11,145 bases of DNA from Pseudomonadota bacterium. GTDB taxonomy: Bacteria > Pseudomonadota > Gammaproteobacteria > Burkholderiales > Burkholderiaceae_B. A program made the position numbers and the translations under genes. The stretch covers positions 1 to 11,145 of the forward strand of contig JAEZGR010000214.1 of assembly GCA_023437255.1 (NCBI GenBank), in the 5' to 3' direction. This document shows positions 1 to 7,800 of the stretch, one piece after another (positions within the stretch are counted from its first letter, which is position 1; each line of letters begins with the position of its first letter). The notes below the pieces were generated by a model. The model did no database searches. It had not been told where the DNA came from and saw only the letters and a program-made list of their open reading frames with translations.

Positions 1-643
1 GCACCAGCACCCACAACAGGGGCCGCCCCGCAAACTGTTCGATCACCCCGGGCGACTGGCTGTACAGCAGCCACAACGCCACCGGCAGCAGCCACAGCAT
101 GTCGAACCACAGACCCACGAGCGAGCCGAACCGCAGGCGGCGGCGCAGCATGAAGTAAGGCGGGTAACCGAGCGCCACCACGGCCGTCGGCCATGAAACG
201 GCCCCCACGCGCAACAGCTCGTGGCCCACCCCGATAGCAGCCATGGCAACGGCCGCCTTCTGAAAGGGCGTCAGACGCTCTCCGTAGACCACCCGCCCCA
301 CGACCACCATCACCAGCGGCAAAAGAAAATAGCCCAGCGATACGTCGAGCCCGTAGCCGTGCAACGGTGCCCATACGAAGAGAAGCAGCTGAACGCCGAT
401 CAGCGCGCCGCAGATGAACAGCGCCGCCCACAACCACGGCTCTGTGCGCAAGCGTCGGTGCACCGCGTGTATGCTTTCCCAGTCGCGTGCCCGCGTGATG
501 AGCAGCGCCACAAATGGCAAGGCCAGCACCACCCGCCACGCAAAGATGCTGGCGCCCGACAGGGGATGCAGCACGGTGGCATAGTAATAGAGCAGCGCGA
601 ACAAGAACGACGAAGCAACTGAAAGGACAACGCCTTGTTTCAA
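1..643 (-). CDS. RarD/EamA-family membrane transporter (3' end cut by window edge)
   Basis: The visible 214 residues read without a stop and are strongly hydrophobic, with several membrane segments. They fit the RarD branch of the EamA (drug/metabolite transporter) family: a start like KQGVVLSVASSFLFALLYYY, a PLSGASIFAWR stretch, then LIGVQLLLFVWAP, SLGYFLLPLV, a GER motif and W-rich MLWLLPVALW, all in the order seen in E. coli RarD (about 296 residues). About 80 C-terminal residues should lie beyond the left edge. RarD proteins sit in the inner membrane; their substrate is not settled, so none is assigned. The start chosen is TTG at 643-641: it has AGGAG at 654-650 with a 6-base gap, and it overlaps the TGA stop of the PIN gene upstream (TTGA). 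No ATG or GTG gives a full N-terminus. Likely co-transcribed with recO and the PIN gene. The family call is firm; the exact function is open. Confidence 0.87.
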   Translation of the reverse strand, partial: MKQGVVLSVASSFLFALLYYYATVLHPLSGASIFAWRVVLALPFVALLITRARDWESIHAVHRRLRTEPWLWAALFICGALIGVQLLLFVWAPLHGYGLDVSLGYFLLPLVMVVVGRVVYGERLTPFQKAAVAMAAIGVGHELLRVGAVSWPTAVVALGYPPYFMLRRRLRFGSLVGLWFDMLWLLPVALWLLYSQSPGVIEQFAGRPLLWVLV

Positions 644-1254
644 GGCTCGCTCCTGTACAGACGATTCAGGCGGAACAGCCGTTCCCGCTTGAGTACTGCC
701 TCGAGTGTATCGGGGGTCCGCCCGGGGGCGGCCGCCATGACAGGCACCTGGGGCACGATCGTGCGCATGAGCGCCGGATGCGCAGCATGGTAGCGCACCA
801 GCAGCTCATCGGGTTCATGCAGGGTCAGCCCATAGCCACGCAGCTCGGTACGGTTGAAATCGCGCGTGTTGCGCGTCACGATCGCCGCTGTGCGCGTCGG
901 GTGCCGGCCCTTCGCGGCACGCCCGGCGGCGATCACGTGCCAGTCTTTCGGGTCGCTGCGATGCAGGCCGGCCTCATGCCCGCTCACATCGCCCTGGTCC
1001 GCCTGTGGAAAGGCGCTCTGCAGTGCCGCCCACTGCGCGTCGATGTCGTCTTGTGCGACACCCCAGATTCGCGCAGCATTGCGCCGCCATTCTTCGCCGA
1101 TGCGCTGGCTCCAGACGGGCACGAAACAGCCTTCGTCGGCCAGCGCCAGAAAGACGCGCCGCAGCACATTGGAAAGCAGCACACAGGTATCGAGTACCAG
1201 AACGCCTGGCAGGCCGCGTGTGGCCGCCGGAGGCGCTTCAAAAACCACCGCCAT
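640..1254 (-). CDS. PIN-domain protein, putative ribonuclease (VapC-like fold), no antitoxin nearby
   Basis: A 204-residue protein with PIN-domain marks in order: LDTCVLLS (Asp22), a GEEWRRN helix (Glu55), SDPKDWHVIAAG (Asp101/Asp104) and AAIVTRNTRDF (Asn129, Asp132). The four acids Asp22, Glu55, Asp104 and Asp132 fit the metal-binding site of PIN nucleases, which cut RNA, so the active site looks intact. About 60 residues after residue 140 are less typical and may form an extra C-terminal segment. The start ATG shares one base with the recO stop (TGATG) and lacks a clear ribosome binding site, so translation is probably coupled to recO; its stop overlaps the next gene. Many relatives of this PIN subgroup are toxins paired with a small helix-turn-helix antitoxin gene. 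No such gene is next to it here; recO lies upstream and a transporter downstream. The fold is fairly sure; toxin activity or RNA target cannot be told from the sequence. Confidence 0.83.
   Translation of the reverse strand: MAVVFEAPPAATRGLPGVLVLDTCVLLSNVLRRVFLALADEGCFVPVWSQRIGEEWRRNAARIWGVAQDDIDAQWAALQSAFPQADQGDVSGHEAGLHRSDPKDWHVIAAGRAAKGRHPTRTAAIVTRNTRDFNRTELRGYGLTLHEPDELLVRYHAAHPALMRTIVPQVPVMAAAPGRTPDTLEAVLKRERLFRLNRLYRSEP
650..654 (-). promoter_or_regulatory. Ribosome binding site of the transporter gene
   Basis: AGGAG lies 6 bases ahead of the TTG codon at 643-641. It decides for a TTG start, because there is no ATG or GTG in frame that keeps the conserved N-terminus. The site lies inside the 3' end of the PIN-domain gene. 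Confidence 0.7.
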
Positions 1255-1841
1255 CAGGAATACCGCTGTAGTTCGAGCATCACCGTGCGCGTGCGCAGGG
1301 GTCGCCCCAATAGTTCATCAAGCCGCGCACGCAGCACGGGGCGCATGCGTCGTTCTTCGGCCACGTCATCGAACGCCGGCATGTCGCCGCCCAGGCCATA
1401 GCCCGTTTCCTCGAGCAGTGTCCATTCGAAACGGCGCAGCGCGCCTGCAGCACTGGCGCCCTCTTCCAGCGCCTTCAGCGCCAGGTCGTAGGCGTCGTAC
1501 AGCACAGGGTGGGGGTCTTCGCGCGGCAGCATGCGCAGCAGGAGTTCATTCATGTACCAGGCGGACATCAGCGCCCGGCCGCGCAGCTGGCGGATGCCGG
1601 CGAGTTCGGCCCGCGTGAGCGTCTTGACCTCGCCGCCGCCGGACCATGAAACAATCATTGGCTGGAAGGCGACAAGCACGGCGCGCAATGCGGAATACGG
1701 GCGTTTGGCCCCTTTGGCCACCATGGCCACATTGCCGTGCTCGCGCGTGAAGATCTGAACGATCAGTGAGGTTTCACGCCATGCGGAGCTGTGCAACAGG
1801 TAAGCGCCGACATGGCTTACGCGCTGCCCCCGGCTACTCAT
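1254..1841 (-). CDS. recO: DNA repair protein RecO, shortened form
   Basis: RecO works with RecF and RecR to load RecA on SSB-coated single-stranded DNA and to anneal strands during gap repair. The N-terminal OB-fold region is clear: AYLLHSSAWRETSLIVQIFT, then MVAKGAKRPYSALR and GGGEVKTL, followed by the helical part with MSAWYMNELLLRML and ALRRFEWTLLEETGYG. The protein has 195 residues against 242 in E. coli RecO. The block missing lies after the GYG motif, where E. coli has about 45 more residues before the last helices; the final segment (PLRTRTVMLELQRYS) is present, and the frame is intact. Start chosen at ATG 1841, which begins [16 protein letters not shown] and overlaps the last 8 bases of era; a start 22 codons earlier (1907) would lie deep in era and adds no conserved residues. 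The stop shares a base with the PIN gene start. Confidence 0.92.
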   Translation of the reverse strand: MSSRGQRVSHVGAYLLHSSAWRETSLIVQIFTREHGNVAMVAKGAKRPYSALRAVLVAFQPMIVSWSGGGEVKTLTRAELAGIRQLRGRALMSAWYMNELLLRMLPREDPHPVLYDAYDLALKALEEGASAAGALRRFEWTLLEETGYGLGGDMPAFDDVAEERRMRPVLRARLDELLGRPLRTRTVMLELQRYS

Positions 1842-2721
1842 ACCCCAGGTCGCGCAATGCGCTCTCGCGCTCCGACCAGCCCTTGCGCACCTTGATGTAA
1901 ACATCAAGGAACACCGGCTTTTCCATCAGCCGCACCATATCCTGACGTGCCTCGGTGGCGATGCGCTTCATGTGATTGCCGCCGGCACCAAGCAGGATCG
2001 GGCGGTGACTCTCACGTTCGACCACCACACAGGCGGCGATACGCGCGCCGCTTTCGTTCTCTTCCCATTGCTCGATGACCACGGTGCAGCCGTAAGGCAG
2101 TTCGTCACCCACCAGGCGGAAGATCTTTTCGCGTATGAGTTCGGCCACGATGAAGCGCATCGAACGGTCGGTGAGCGTATCGGCCTCGAACATAGGCTCG
2201 CCTTCGGGCAGCCGGGCCGCAATCTCGTCGAGAAGCTGATCGAGCTGCACCTGCTTGACCGCGCTGACAGGCACCACGGCCGCATACGGAAACTGCTTGA
2301 GCAGCATCTGCGTGAACGGAAACAGATCGTTCTTGTTCTTGAGCGTATCGACCTTGCTGAGCACCAGAATGGTTTTCTCGGGTGCGGGCAGCAGTGGCAG
2401 GAGCTTTTCATCGCCTGGCGACCATTTGCCGGCCTCGACCACATGCACCACCACGTCGACCTCGGACAGCGCCTGCGTGACCACACGGTTCATCATGCGG
2501 TTCATGGCGCCGCCGTGGCGGGTCTGAAAGCCCGGCGTGTCGACAAACACGAACTGCTCGTGGTCGCGCGTGAGCACACCGTTGATGCGGTGGCGCGTGG
2601 TCTGTGCCTTGCGCGACACGATGGAAAGCTTGGCGCCGATCAGCGCGTTGGCCAATGTGGATTTGCCGACATTGGGCCGCCCCACGATGGCAACGTAACC
2701 GCAGCGAAATGGTTTCGTCAT
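1834..2721 (-). CDS. era: GTPase Era
   Basis: Era binds GTP and the 3' end of 16S rRNA and takes part in maturation of the 30S ribosomal subunit; it is usually essential and sits in the cytoplasm or at the inner membrane. The 295-residue length is normal. The G domain shows G1 GRPNVGKST (residues 14-22), the QTTRHRI switch region (40-46), G3 DTPG (61-64), G4 as SKVD (122-125, where NKxD is standard) and G5 SAVK (153-156). The C-terminal KH domain has [11 protein letters not shown] (about 244-254), the GxxG RNA-binding loop. The start ATG overlaps the rnc stop as ATGA, with AGGAAG a few bases ahead. Pairing of era with rnc, which cuts the rRNA precursor, is a widely conserved operon; here recO follows directly. 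Confidence 0.98.
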   Translation of the reverse strand: MTKPFRCGYVAIVGRPNVGKSTLANALIGAKLSIVSRKAQTTRHRINGVLTRDHEQFVFVDTPGFQTRHGGAMNRMMNRVVTQALSEVDVVVHVVEAGKWSPGDEKLLPLLPAPEKTILVLSKVDTLKNKNDLFPFTQMLLKQFPYAAVVPVSAVKQVQLDQLLDEIAARLPEGEPMFEADTLTDRSMRFIVAELIREKIFRLVGDELPYGCTVVIEQWEENESGARIAACVVVERESHRPILLGAGGNHMKRIATEARQDMVRLMEKPVFLDVYIKVRKGWSERESALRDLGYE

Positions 2722-3476
2722 TTGTCTTCCTGGGACAAGGGGGCGGACTTGACCGCCACCGTGCGCCGCTTGCGGCGGCGCGGCGCTTCGACCGCACCCT
2801 GCGTGGCGTCGAGCTGCTCGATCGCCAGCTGTGCGGCGGCCTGTTCGGCGGCGCGGCGGCTTGAGCCCGCAGCCTGCACGCGAATATCGAGCTGGGCCAC
2901 TTCGCAGGCCACCTCGAACAATTGATTATGCGCTGCGCCATGCGTGGCGACAACCGTGTAGCCCGGCAGTTCGAGACGCATGGCCTGGAGACGCTCCTGG
3001 AGCAGTGTCTTGGGATCCTTGCCCTGGCTGCGTGGGTCGATGTTGGTGAGCAGGCCTTCGTAGAGCCCGGCGATCACGCGCCGCACCTCCTCGAAGCCAC
3101 CGTCGATAAAGATGGCGCCCAGAATGGCTTCGAGCGCGTCTGAAAGAATGGAGGGACGCCGAAAGCCCCCGCTCTTGAGCTCGCCTTCGCCCAGGCGCAG
3201 ATGCTCAGAGAGCTCGAGGGTGCCTGCGATGTCGGCCAGCGTGGCCTGCCGCACCAGGTTGGCCCGCATGCGCGACAGGTCACCTTCGTCAGTGCCCGGA
3301 AAACGCTCGAACAGCAGGGATGCGACCACGAAATTCAGCACCCCGTCGCCGAGAAACTCCATGCGTTCGTTGTGCTGCGCGCTGTAGCTGCGATGGGTGA
3401 GCGCCTGAACGAGCACATTGCGGTTGCTGAAGCGGTAGTCAAGCGCCGCCTCGAGCCGGTGAAGCTTTGCAGCCAT
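2718..3476 (-). CDS. rnc: Ribonuclease III
   Basis: RNase III cuts double-stranded RNA, including the 16S/23S rRNA precursor, and works as a dimer in the cytoplasm. The 252-residue protein has the signature [14 protein letters not shown] (Glu40, Asp44) and [12 protein letters not shown] (Asp113, Glu116), so all four metal-binding acids of the catalytic site are present. The double-stranded RNA-binding domain spans about 153-225 ([11 protein letters not shown] through [14 protein letters not shown]). A basic C-terminal tail with RRRKRR (near 233-238) extends beyond E. coli RNase III (226 residues). The start ATG shares one base with the lepB stop (TAATG), with AAGGTG at 3487-3482 as ribosome binding site, and the stop overlaps era as ATGA. 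In E. coli, RNase III cuts its own leader; no such stem was identified here. Confidence 0.98.
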   Translation of the reverse strand: MAAKLHRLEAALDYRFSNRNVLVQALTHRSYSAQHNERMEFLGDGVLNFVVASLLFERFPGTDEGDLSRMRANLVRQATLADIAGTLELSEHLRLGEGELKSGGFRRPSILSDALEAILGAIFIDGGFEEVRRVIAGLYEGLLTNIDPRSQGKDPKTLLQERLQAMRLELPGYTVVATHGAAHNQLFEVACEVAQLDIRVQAAGSSRRAAEQAAAQLAIEQLDATQGAVEAPRRRKRRTVAVKSAPLSQEDK

Positions 3477-4363
3477 TACCGCACCTTGCCGATACGGCTG
3501 GGTTCACTGAAGTTCATCCACACCATGAAAGCGCGGCCCACGATGTATTCATCGGGCACGAAACCCCAGTAACGGCTGTCAAGACTATTGTCGCGATTGT
3601 CACCCATCATGAAGTAATGGCCCGGCGGTACGGTGCAGCGCACGCCGCCACTGGCGTACTCGCAGTTCTCACGCAGCGGAAAATTCGAGATCGGCATGTA
3701 ATCCTGGCGCTGCTGGCGGTTCACCAGAATATCGTGCGGCACATCGCCCAGGACCTCGGTGTATCGCCCCACGTAAGACGAGCGATCGGGTTCATAGTAA
3801 TCGCCGGCACGCACGGTCTCGACCGGCTTGCCATTGATGGTGAGCACCTTGTCACGATATTGGATCACGTCGCCCGGCACCCCGACCACGCGCTTGATGT
3901 AATCGATGGAGGGATCGACCGGGTAGCGGAACACGACCACGTCGCCCCGCTTCGGGTCGTTCAGTTCGATGATCTTGCGATCGATGATGGGCAGGCGGAT
4001 GCCGTACTCGTACTTGTTCACCAGGATCAGGTCACCGTTCTGCAGGGTGGGCAGCATGGAACCCGACGGGATGCGAAACGGCTCGAACAAAAAGGAACGC
4101 AGCAGGAACACCACCAGGATCACGGGAAAGAAACTGGTGCAGTACTCGACCCACCACGGCGCGCGATTGGCCTTGTCGTAGGCTTCCTGCCGCAGGCGCG
4201 CGGCTTCGGCCTTGTCGAGCCCGGCGATGGACGGTTCGATCGCCCCCATGGCGGCCACGGCACGAGTACGCCGCTGGGTCCTCAGCCAGAAGGCATCGAG
4301 GCACCAGACGACGCCGGTGACCACCAGCAAAACAAACAGAATCAGGGCGAAATCCCAGCTCAT
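3476..4363 (-). CDS. lepB: Signal peptidase I
   Basis: LepB removes signal peptides from exported proteins at the outer face of the inner membrane. The 295-residue protein has an N-terminal membrane segment (about 5-27), a basic cytoplasmic loop, a second membrane segment (about 78-93) and then the periplasmic domain. Box B is [10 protein letters not shown] with the nucleophile Ser102; the general base Lys157 lies in [12 protein letters not shown]; box E is [14 protein letters not shown]. These are the Ser/Lys dyad and boxes of the S26 family. The start has GAGG at 4377-4374, 10 bases ahead. It follows lepA by 21 bases, the classical lepA-lepB pair, and its stop shares a base with the rnc start. 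A four-codon reading frame (ATGCCTGTATGA) overlaps the start; its meaning is unknown. Confidence 0.97.
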   Translation of the reverse strand: MSWDFALILFVLLVVTGVVWCLDAFWLRTQRRTRAVAAMGAIEPSIAGLDKAEAARLRQEAYDKANRAPWWVEYCTSFFPVILVVFLLRSFLFEPFRIPSGSMLPTLQNGDLILVNKYEYGIRLPIIDRKIIELNDPKRGDVVVFRYPVDPSIDYIKRVVGVPGDVIQYRDKVLTINGKPVETVRAGDYYEPDRSSYVGRYTEVLGDVPHDILVNRQQRQDYMPISNFPLRENCEYASGGVRCTVPPGHYFMMGDNRDNSLDSRYWGFVPDEYIVGRAFMVWMNFSEPSRIGKVR

Positions 4364-4384
4364 ACAGGCATGACCTCAGCAGCG

Positions 4385-6178
4385 TTATTTATCTTCAACC
4401 TGCAAGATAGCAAGAAATGCTTCCTGAGGTATCTCGACGTTGCCGACCTGCTTCATGCGCTTCTTGCCGGCCTTCTGTTTTTCGAGAAGCTTCTTCTTGC
4501 GAGTGATATCGCCGCCGTAGCACTTGGCAAGCACGTTCTTGCGCAGCGCCTTCACGTTTTCGCGGGCAATGATCTCGGCGCCGATCGCCGCCTGAATGGC
4601 AATGTCGAACATCTGGCGCGGAATCAGGCCGCGCATGCGCGTGACAACCTCGCGTCCGCGGTAGCGTGCATTGGAGCGGTGCACGATCATGGAAAGCGCA
4701 TCGACCCGGTCGCCATTGATGATCAGGTCGACCTTGACCACATCGGAGGCACGAAACTCCTTGAACTCGTAGTCCATCGAGGCGTAACCGCGCGACACCG
4801 ACTTGAGCCGGTCGAAGAAATCGAGCACGATCTCAGCCAGCGGCATTTCGTACACGAGCTGCACCTGACGACCGTGATAGGTCATGTTCATCTGGACACC
4901 GCGCTTGGCGTTGCACAACGACATGACCGGCCCGACGTAATCCTGCGGCATGAAGAGCGTGACCGTCACGATCGGCTCGCGGATTTCCTGGGTGGCGCCG
5001 ACCTCGGGCATCTGCGACGGGCTTTCGACGTAGCGCACGCCGCCATCGCGTGTGACCACCTCGTACACCACCGACGGCGCCGTGGTGATGATGTCCATGT
5101 CGAATTCGCGCTCAAGGCGTTCCTGCACGATCTCCATGTGCAGAAGCCCCAGGAAGCCGCAGCGGAAACCGAAGCCCAGCGCCTGGGACACCTCGGGCTC
5201 GAACATCAGCGAAGCGTCGTTCAGCTTGAGCCTTTCGAGGGCATCGCGCAGCTGGTCGTATTCGCTGCTTTCAACAGGGTACACGCCGGCAAATACCTGT
5301 GGCTTCACTTCCTTGAAACCGGGCAGCGCCTTGGCGGCCTTGCGACCCGCCAGCGTGATGGTGTCGCCCACCTTGGCGTCTTCGAGCTCCTTGATGCCGG
5401 CGATCACGAAACCCACCTCGCCCGCCGACAGCGCTTCGCGCGGCACGGACTTGGGGGTGAACACGCCGATGTGCTCACACAGGTGCGTGGCCCCGGTGGC
5501 CATGAGCAGAATCTTGTCTTTGGGGCGCAGCACACCGTTGACGATGCGTACGAGCATGACGACGCCCACGTAGTTGTCGAACCACGAGTCGATGATCAGC
5601 GCCTGCAGCGGTTCGGCCGGGTCGCCCTTGGGCGGCGGCACGCTGCGGATGATGGTCTCGAGGATTTCGTCGATGCCTTCACCGGTTTTGGCGCTGGCAC
5701 GGATCGCGTCGGTCGCTTCGATACCGATGACGTCCTCGATTTCCTGAGCGGCGGCCTCGGGATCGGCCGAGGGCAGATCCATCTTGTTCAGCACGGGAAT
5801 CACTTCGACGCCCAGTTCGATGGCGGTGTAGCAGTTGGCCACGGTTTGCGCCTCGACGCCCTGCGAAGCGTCGACCACGAGCAGCGCACCCTCACAGGCC
5901 GACAGCGAACGGCTGACCTCGTAAGAAAAGTCGACGTGTCCCGGCGTGTCAATGAGATTCAGGGCGTAGGTCTTGCCGTCTCGTGCCTTGTAGGCAAGGG
6001 AGGCGGTCTGCGCCTTGATGGTGATTCCCCGTTCCTTCTCGATATCCATGGAATCAAGCACCTGCGAGGACATCTCGCGGTCTGCCAGCCCCCCGCAGCG
6101 TTGGATGAGGCGGTCGGCCAGCGTGGACTTGCCATGGTCGATGTGAGCAATGATCGAAAAATTGCGGATGTGATCCAT
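4385..6178 (-). CDS. lepA: Elongation factor 4 (LepA), back-translocating/ribosome GTPase
   Basis: LepA (EF4) is a ribosome-bound GTPase related to EF-G, proposed to back-translocate the ribosome or to help initiation and 30S biogenesis; it is found in cytoplasm and at the membrane. The 597 residues match the usual 595-600. The G domain has AHIDHGKST (11-19), switch I with [10 protein letters not shown] (49-58), DTPGHVDF (77-84), NKMD (131-134) and SAKTG (162-166). EF-G-like domains II and III follow, with [19 protein letters not shown] in domain III, then domain V and the LepA-specific C-terminal domain carrying the basic [20 protein letters not shown] motif. The start ATG at 6178 gives the standard N-terminus [18 protein letters not shown]. 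The 116-base gap upstream holds a terminator-like hairpin, so lepA probably has its own promoter, though none could be named. A long open frame on the opposite strand is a codon-bias shadow. Confidence 0.99.
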   Translation of the reverse strand: MDHIRNFSIIAHIDHGKSTLADRLIQRCGGLADREMSSQVLDSMDIEKERGITIKAQTASLAYKARDGKTYALNLIDTPGHVDFSYEVSRSLSACEGALLVVDASQGVEAQTVANCYTAIELGVEVIPVLNKMDLPSADPEAAAQEIEDVIGIEATDAIRASAKTGEGIDEILETIIRSVPPPKGDPAEPLQALIIDSWFDNYVGVVMLVRIVNGVLRPKDKILLMATGATHLCEHIGVFTPKSVPREALSAGEVGFVIAGIKELEDAKVGDTITLAGRKAAKALPGFKEVKPQVFAGVYPVESSEYDQLRDALERLKLNDASLMFEPEVSQALGFGFRCGFLGLLHMEIVQERLEREFDMDIITTAPSVVYEVVTRDGGVRYVESPSQMPEVGATQEIREPIVTVTLFMPQDYVGPVMSLCNAKRGVQMNMTYHGRQVQLVYEMPLAEIVLDFFDRLKSVSRGYASMDYEFKEFRASDVVKVDLIINGDRVDALSMIVHRSNARYRGREVVTRMRGLIPRQMFDIAIQAAIGAEIIARENVKALRKNVLAKCYGGDITRKKKLLEKQKAGKKRMKQVGNVEIPQEAFLAILQVEDK

Positions 6179-6294
6179 ATACCCGGGAACGTGGGGCCCG
6201 CTGCGACGGACCGGATGAGCAAAAAATAGGATTCAGAAACGACAAAGGGGGGCGCCTCAGGGCGTCCCCCTTCGCAACATGGCATTTTAGCCGT
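6179..6294 (-). other. degP-lepA intergenic region
   Basis: This is the largest non-coding gap in the window. On the minus strand it holds the degP terminator hairpin, then a short AT-rich stretch (CCTATTTTTTGC, about 6217-6230) and a GC-rich leader up to the lepA ATG. No clear -35/-10 pair with normal spacing and no good ribosome binding site (only CCCGGGTAT just ahead of ATG) could be identified. The lepA promoter is inferred to lie here. Confidence 0.5.
6244..6272 (-). terminator. Probable rho-independent terminator after degP
   Basis: About 23 bases after the degP stop there is a GC-rich hairpin: on the minus strand AAGGGGGACGCC, loop CTGA, then GGCGCCCCCCTT, a 12-pair stem with one A-C mismatch, followed by a short T run (TTT, then GTCGTTT). 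On the plus strand the mismatch becomes a G-T pair, but a T run is missing there, so the minus orientation is favoured. It would end or reduce read-through from the stress operon into lepA. The T tract is weak, so it may be leaky. Confidence 0.6.
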
Positions 6295-7767
6295 TTATTT
6301 ACGAGGCGTTATGGTCACCCATTGCGACTGCTCGCCACGCATCACCAGCACCGCCGCCGGACGCGAGCGGTCGAGCTTGCTCACGATTTCGGCATACTGC
6401 GAGGGACTGGTCACGTCGGTATCGTTGATGGTGAGAATGATGTCGCCATCGGTGAGCCCGGCTTCAGCACCCGGACCTTCCACGGCTGCCACCTGCACAC
6501 CGCCTTCGAACTGATACTTGTCGCGCAGCGCGGCCGGTACTTCAGTCACCGTGAGACCCAGGGCGTCTGCCTTGGCGGCCTCGGGCTGGGCCGGCTTGCC
6601 GGGACGCGAATCCTCGGCTGCAGGCATCTCACCCACCACCACGTTCACGGTCACGTTCTTGCCCTTGCGCCAGAGTTCCATGGGTGCACGGTTACCCGGC
6701 TTGGTATTGCCGACCAGGCGCGGCAGATCGGACATGTGGTTGATCTCGCGACCATCGAAGCGCGTGATGACGTCACCCGAGCGCACGCCGGCCTTGTCGG
6801 CAGGGCTGCCGCGCTCGACATTGCTGACCATGGCACCCATGGCCTTCGGCAGACCGATCGCCTTGGCCACCTCTTCGGAGACGGCACCAATCTGTACACC
6901 GATACGACCGCGCGTGACCTTGCCGTGTTCCTTGAGCTGCTGCACCACCTGCATGGCTTCGTCGATGGGAATCGCCAGGGAGATACCCATGAAGCCACCG
7001 CTACGCGACACGATCTGCGAGTTCACACCCACCACACGACCAGAAAGATCGATCAGCGGACCACCCGAGTTGCCCGGATTGACGGCGACGTCGGTCTGAA
7101 TGAACGGCAGGTAGTCGCCAGTTTCGCGATTGATCGCACTGACGATGCCCGCCGTGACGGTGGACTCGAGACCGAAAGGCGAGCCGATGGCCAGCACCCA
7201 CTGCCCCTTGCGCAGCGTGCGCGATTCACCGATAGGCAGAGGCTTGAGCCCCTTGGCATCGATCTTCACCAGCGCGAGGTCGGTGCGCTCATCGGTGCCG
7301 ACCACATTGGCCTTGTATTCCTTGCCGTCGGTCAGCGTGACAAAGATATCGCTGGAACCGGCAATGACGTGGTTGTTCGTGAGAATGAAGCCGTCGTCGG
7401 AAATGACGAAGCCTGAACCGACGCCGCGGGGAATCGTGCGCTCCTGAGGCTCTGCCGGCTCGCGCTCACCGCGCGGCTTGCCGGGCATCGGCGGCATGAA
7501 GTCGGGGCCGAAGAACCAGCGGAACATTTCGTAGGGGTCGTTGCCGCCCGGGCCCATGCGGTTACCCACCCGCACCGTTTCAGTGGTGCGGATGTTGACC
7601 ACGGACGCCTCGGTCTGCTCCACCACCTGGGTGAAGTCGGGCATTGCCGCCGAGGCACTCTGCGCAGCGGCCGGGCCGGCCACCGGGCCGAAGGCAAGCA
7701 TGGCTGCGAGAGCCGCCCCTGCCACCTTGCGCATAATGCGGTTGTTGACCAGCGGATTAAATTGCAT
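6295..7767 (-). CDS. degP: Periplasmic serine endoprotease DegP/MucD (HtrA family, Do)
   Basis: HtrA protease and chaperone that degrades misfolded envelope proteins; in Pseudomonas the counterpart mucD limits sigma-E (AlgU) activity. The 490-residue protein starts with a signal peptide (RKVAGAALAAML core, likely cut after AAA at 33-35 or slightly later). The trypsin-like domain has His133 (TNNHVIAG), Asp163 (ERTDLALVK) and Ser234 (NPGNSGGPL), a full catalytic triad. Two PDZ domains follow (about 275-370 and 395-485), so it is of the DegP/DegQ type and not the one-PDZ DegS type. A Gly/Pro/Met-rich loop lies at about 68-110. Start at 7767 is supported by GGAG at 7778-7775 with a 7-base gap; Met12 is an alternative that would shorten the signal peptide. 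It follows rseB by 33 bases, so it is probably in the rpoE operon, with a possible extra promoter inside rseB. Confidence 0.96.
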   Translation of the reverse strand: MQFNPLVNNRIMRKVAGAALAAMLAFGPVAGPAAAQSASAAMPDFTQVVEQTEASVVNIRTTETVRVGNRMGPGGNDPYEMFRWFFGPDFMPPMPGKPRGEREPAEPQERTIPRGVGSGFVISDDGFILTNNHVIAGSSDIFVTLTDGKEYKANVVGTDERTDLALVKIDAKGLKPLPIGESRTLRKGQWVLAIGSPFGLESTVTAGIVSAINRETGDYLPFIQTDVAVNPGNSGGPLIDLSGRVVGVNSQIVSRSGGFMGISLAIPIDEAMQVVQQLKEHGKVTRGRIGVQIGAVSEEVAKAIGLPKAMGAMVSNVERGSPADKAGVRSGDVITRFDGREINHMSDLPRLVGNTKPGNRAPMELWRKGKNVTVNVVVGEMPAAEDSRPGKPAQPEAAKADALGLTVTEVPAALRDKYQFEGGVQVAAVEGPGAEAGLTDGDIILTINDTDVTSPSQYAEIVSKLDRSRPAAVLVMRGEQSQWVTITPRK

Positions 7768-7800
7768 CAGTCATCTCCAGTAGAAATCTGTGGATTTCAT

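Noticed and set aside
221..1618. Overlapping plus-strand open frames opposite the transporter, PIN and recO genes
   Set aside because: Low-complexity Arg/Ala/Pro-rich translations; the minus-strand genes show clear family motifs and coupled starts.
1972..2925. A 317-codon plus-strand open frame opposite era and rnc
   Set aside because: Same reasoning: complete overlap with conserved genes and no recognisable motif.
3490..3520. GAACTT at the 3' end of lepB as a sigma-E promoter ahead of rnc
   Set aside because: No TCTGA/TCTAA-like element at 15-17 bases (the sequence there is TATCGGC), so only half of a promoter is present.
3467..6229. A 920-codon open frame on the plus strand opposite lepB and lepA
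   Set aside because: It mirrors two certain genes, is His/Asp/Arg-rich with no domain logic, and is a common codon-bias shadow in GC-rich DNA.
6217..6240. A housekeeping promoter for lepA around TATTTT
   Set aside because: No -35 element at acceptable distance; the region upstream is the terminator hairpin.
6322..7416. A 364-codon plus-strand open frame opposite degP
   Set aside because: Composition (His/Arg/Asp-rich) and full overlap with degP show that it is an antisense shadow.
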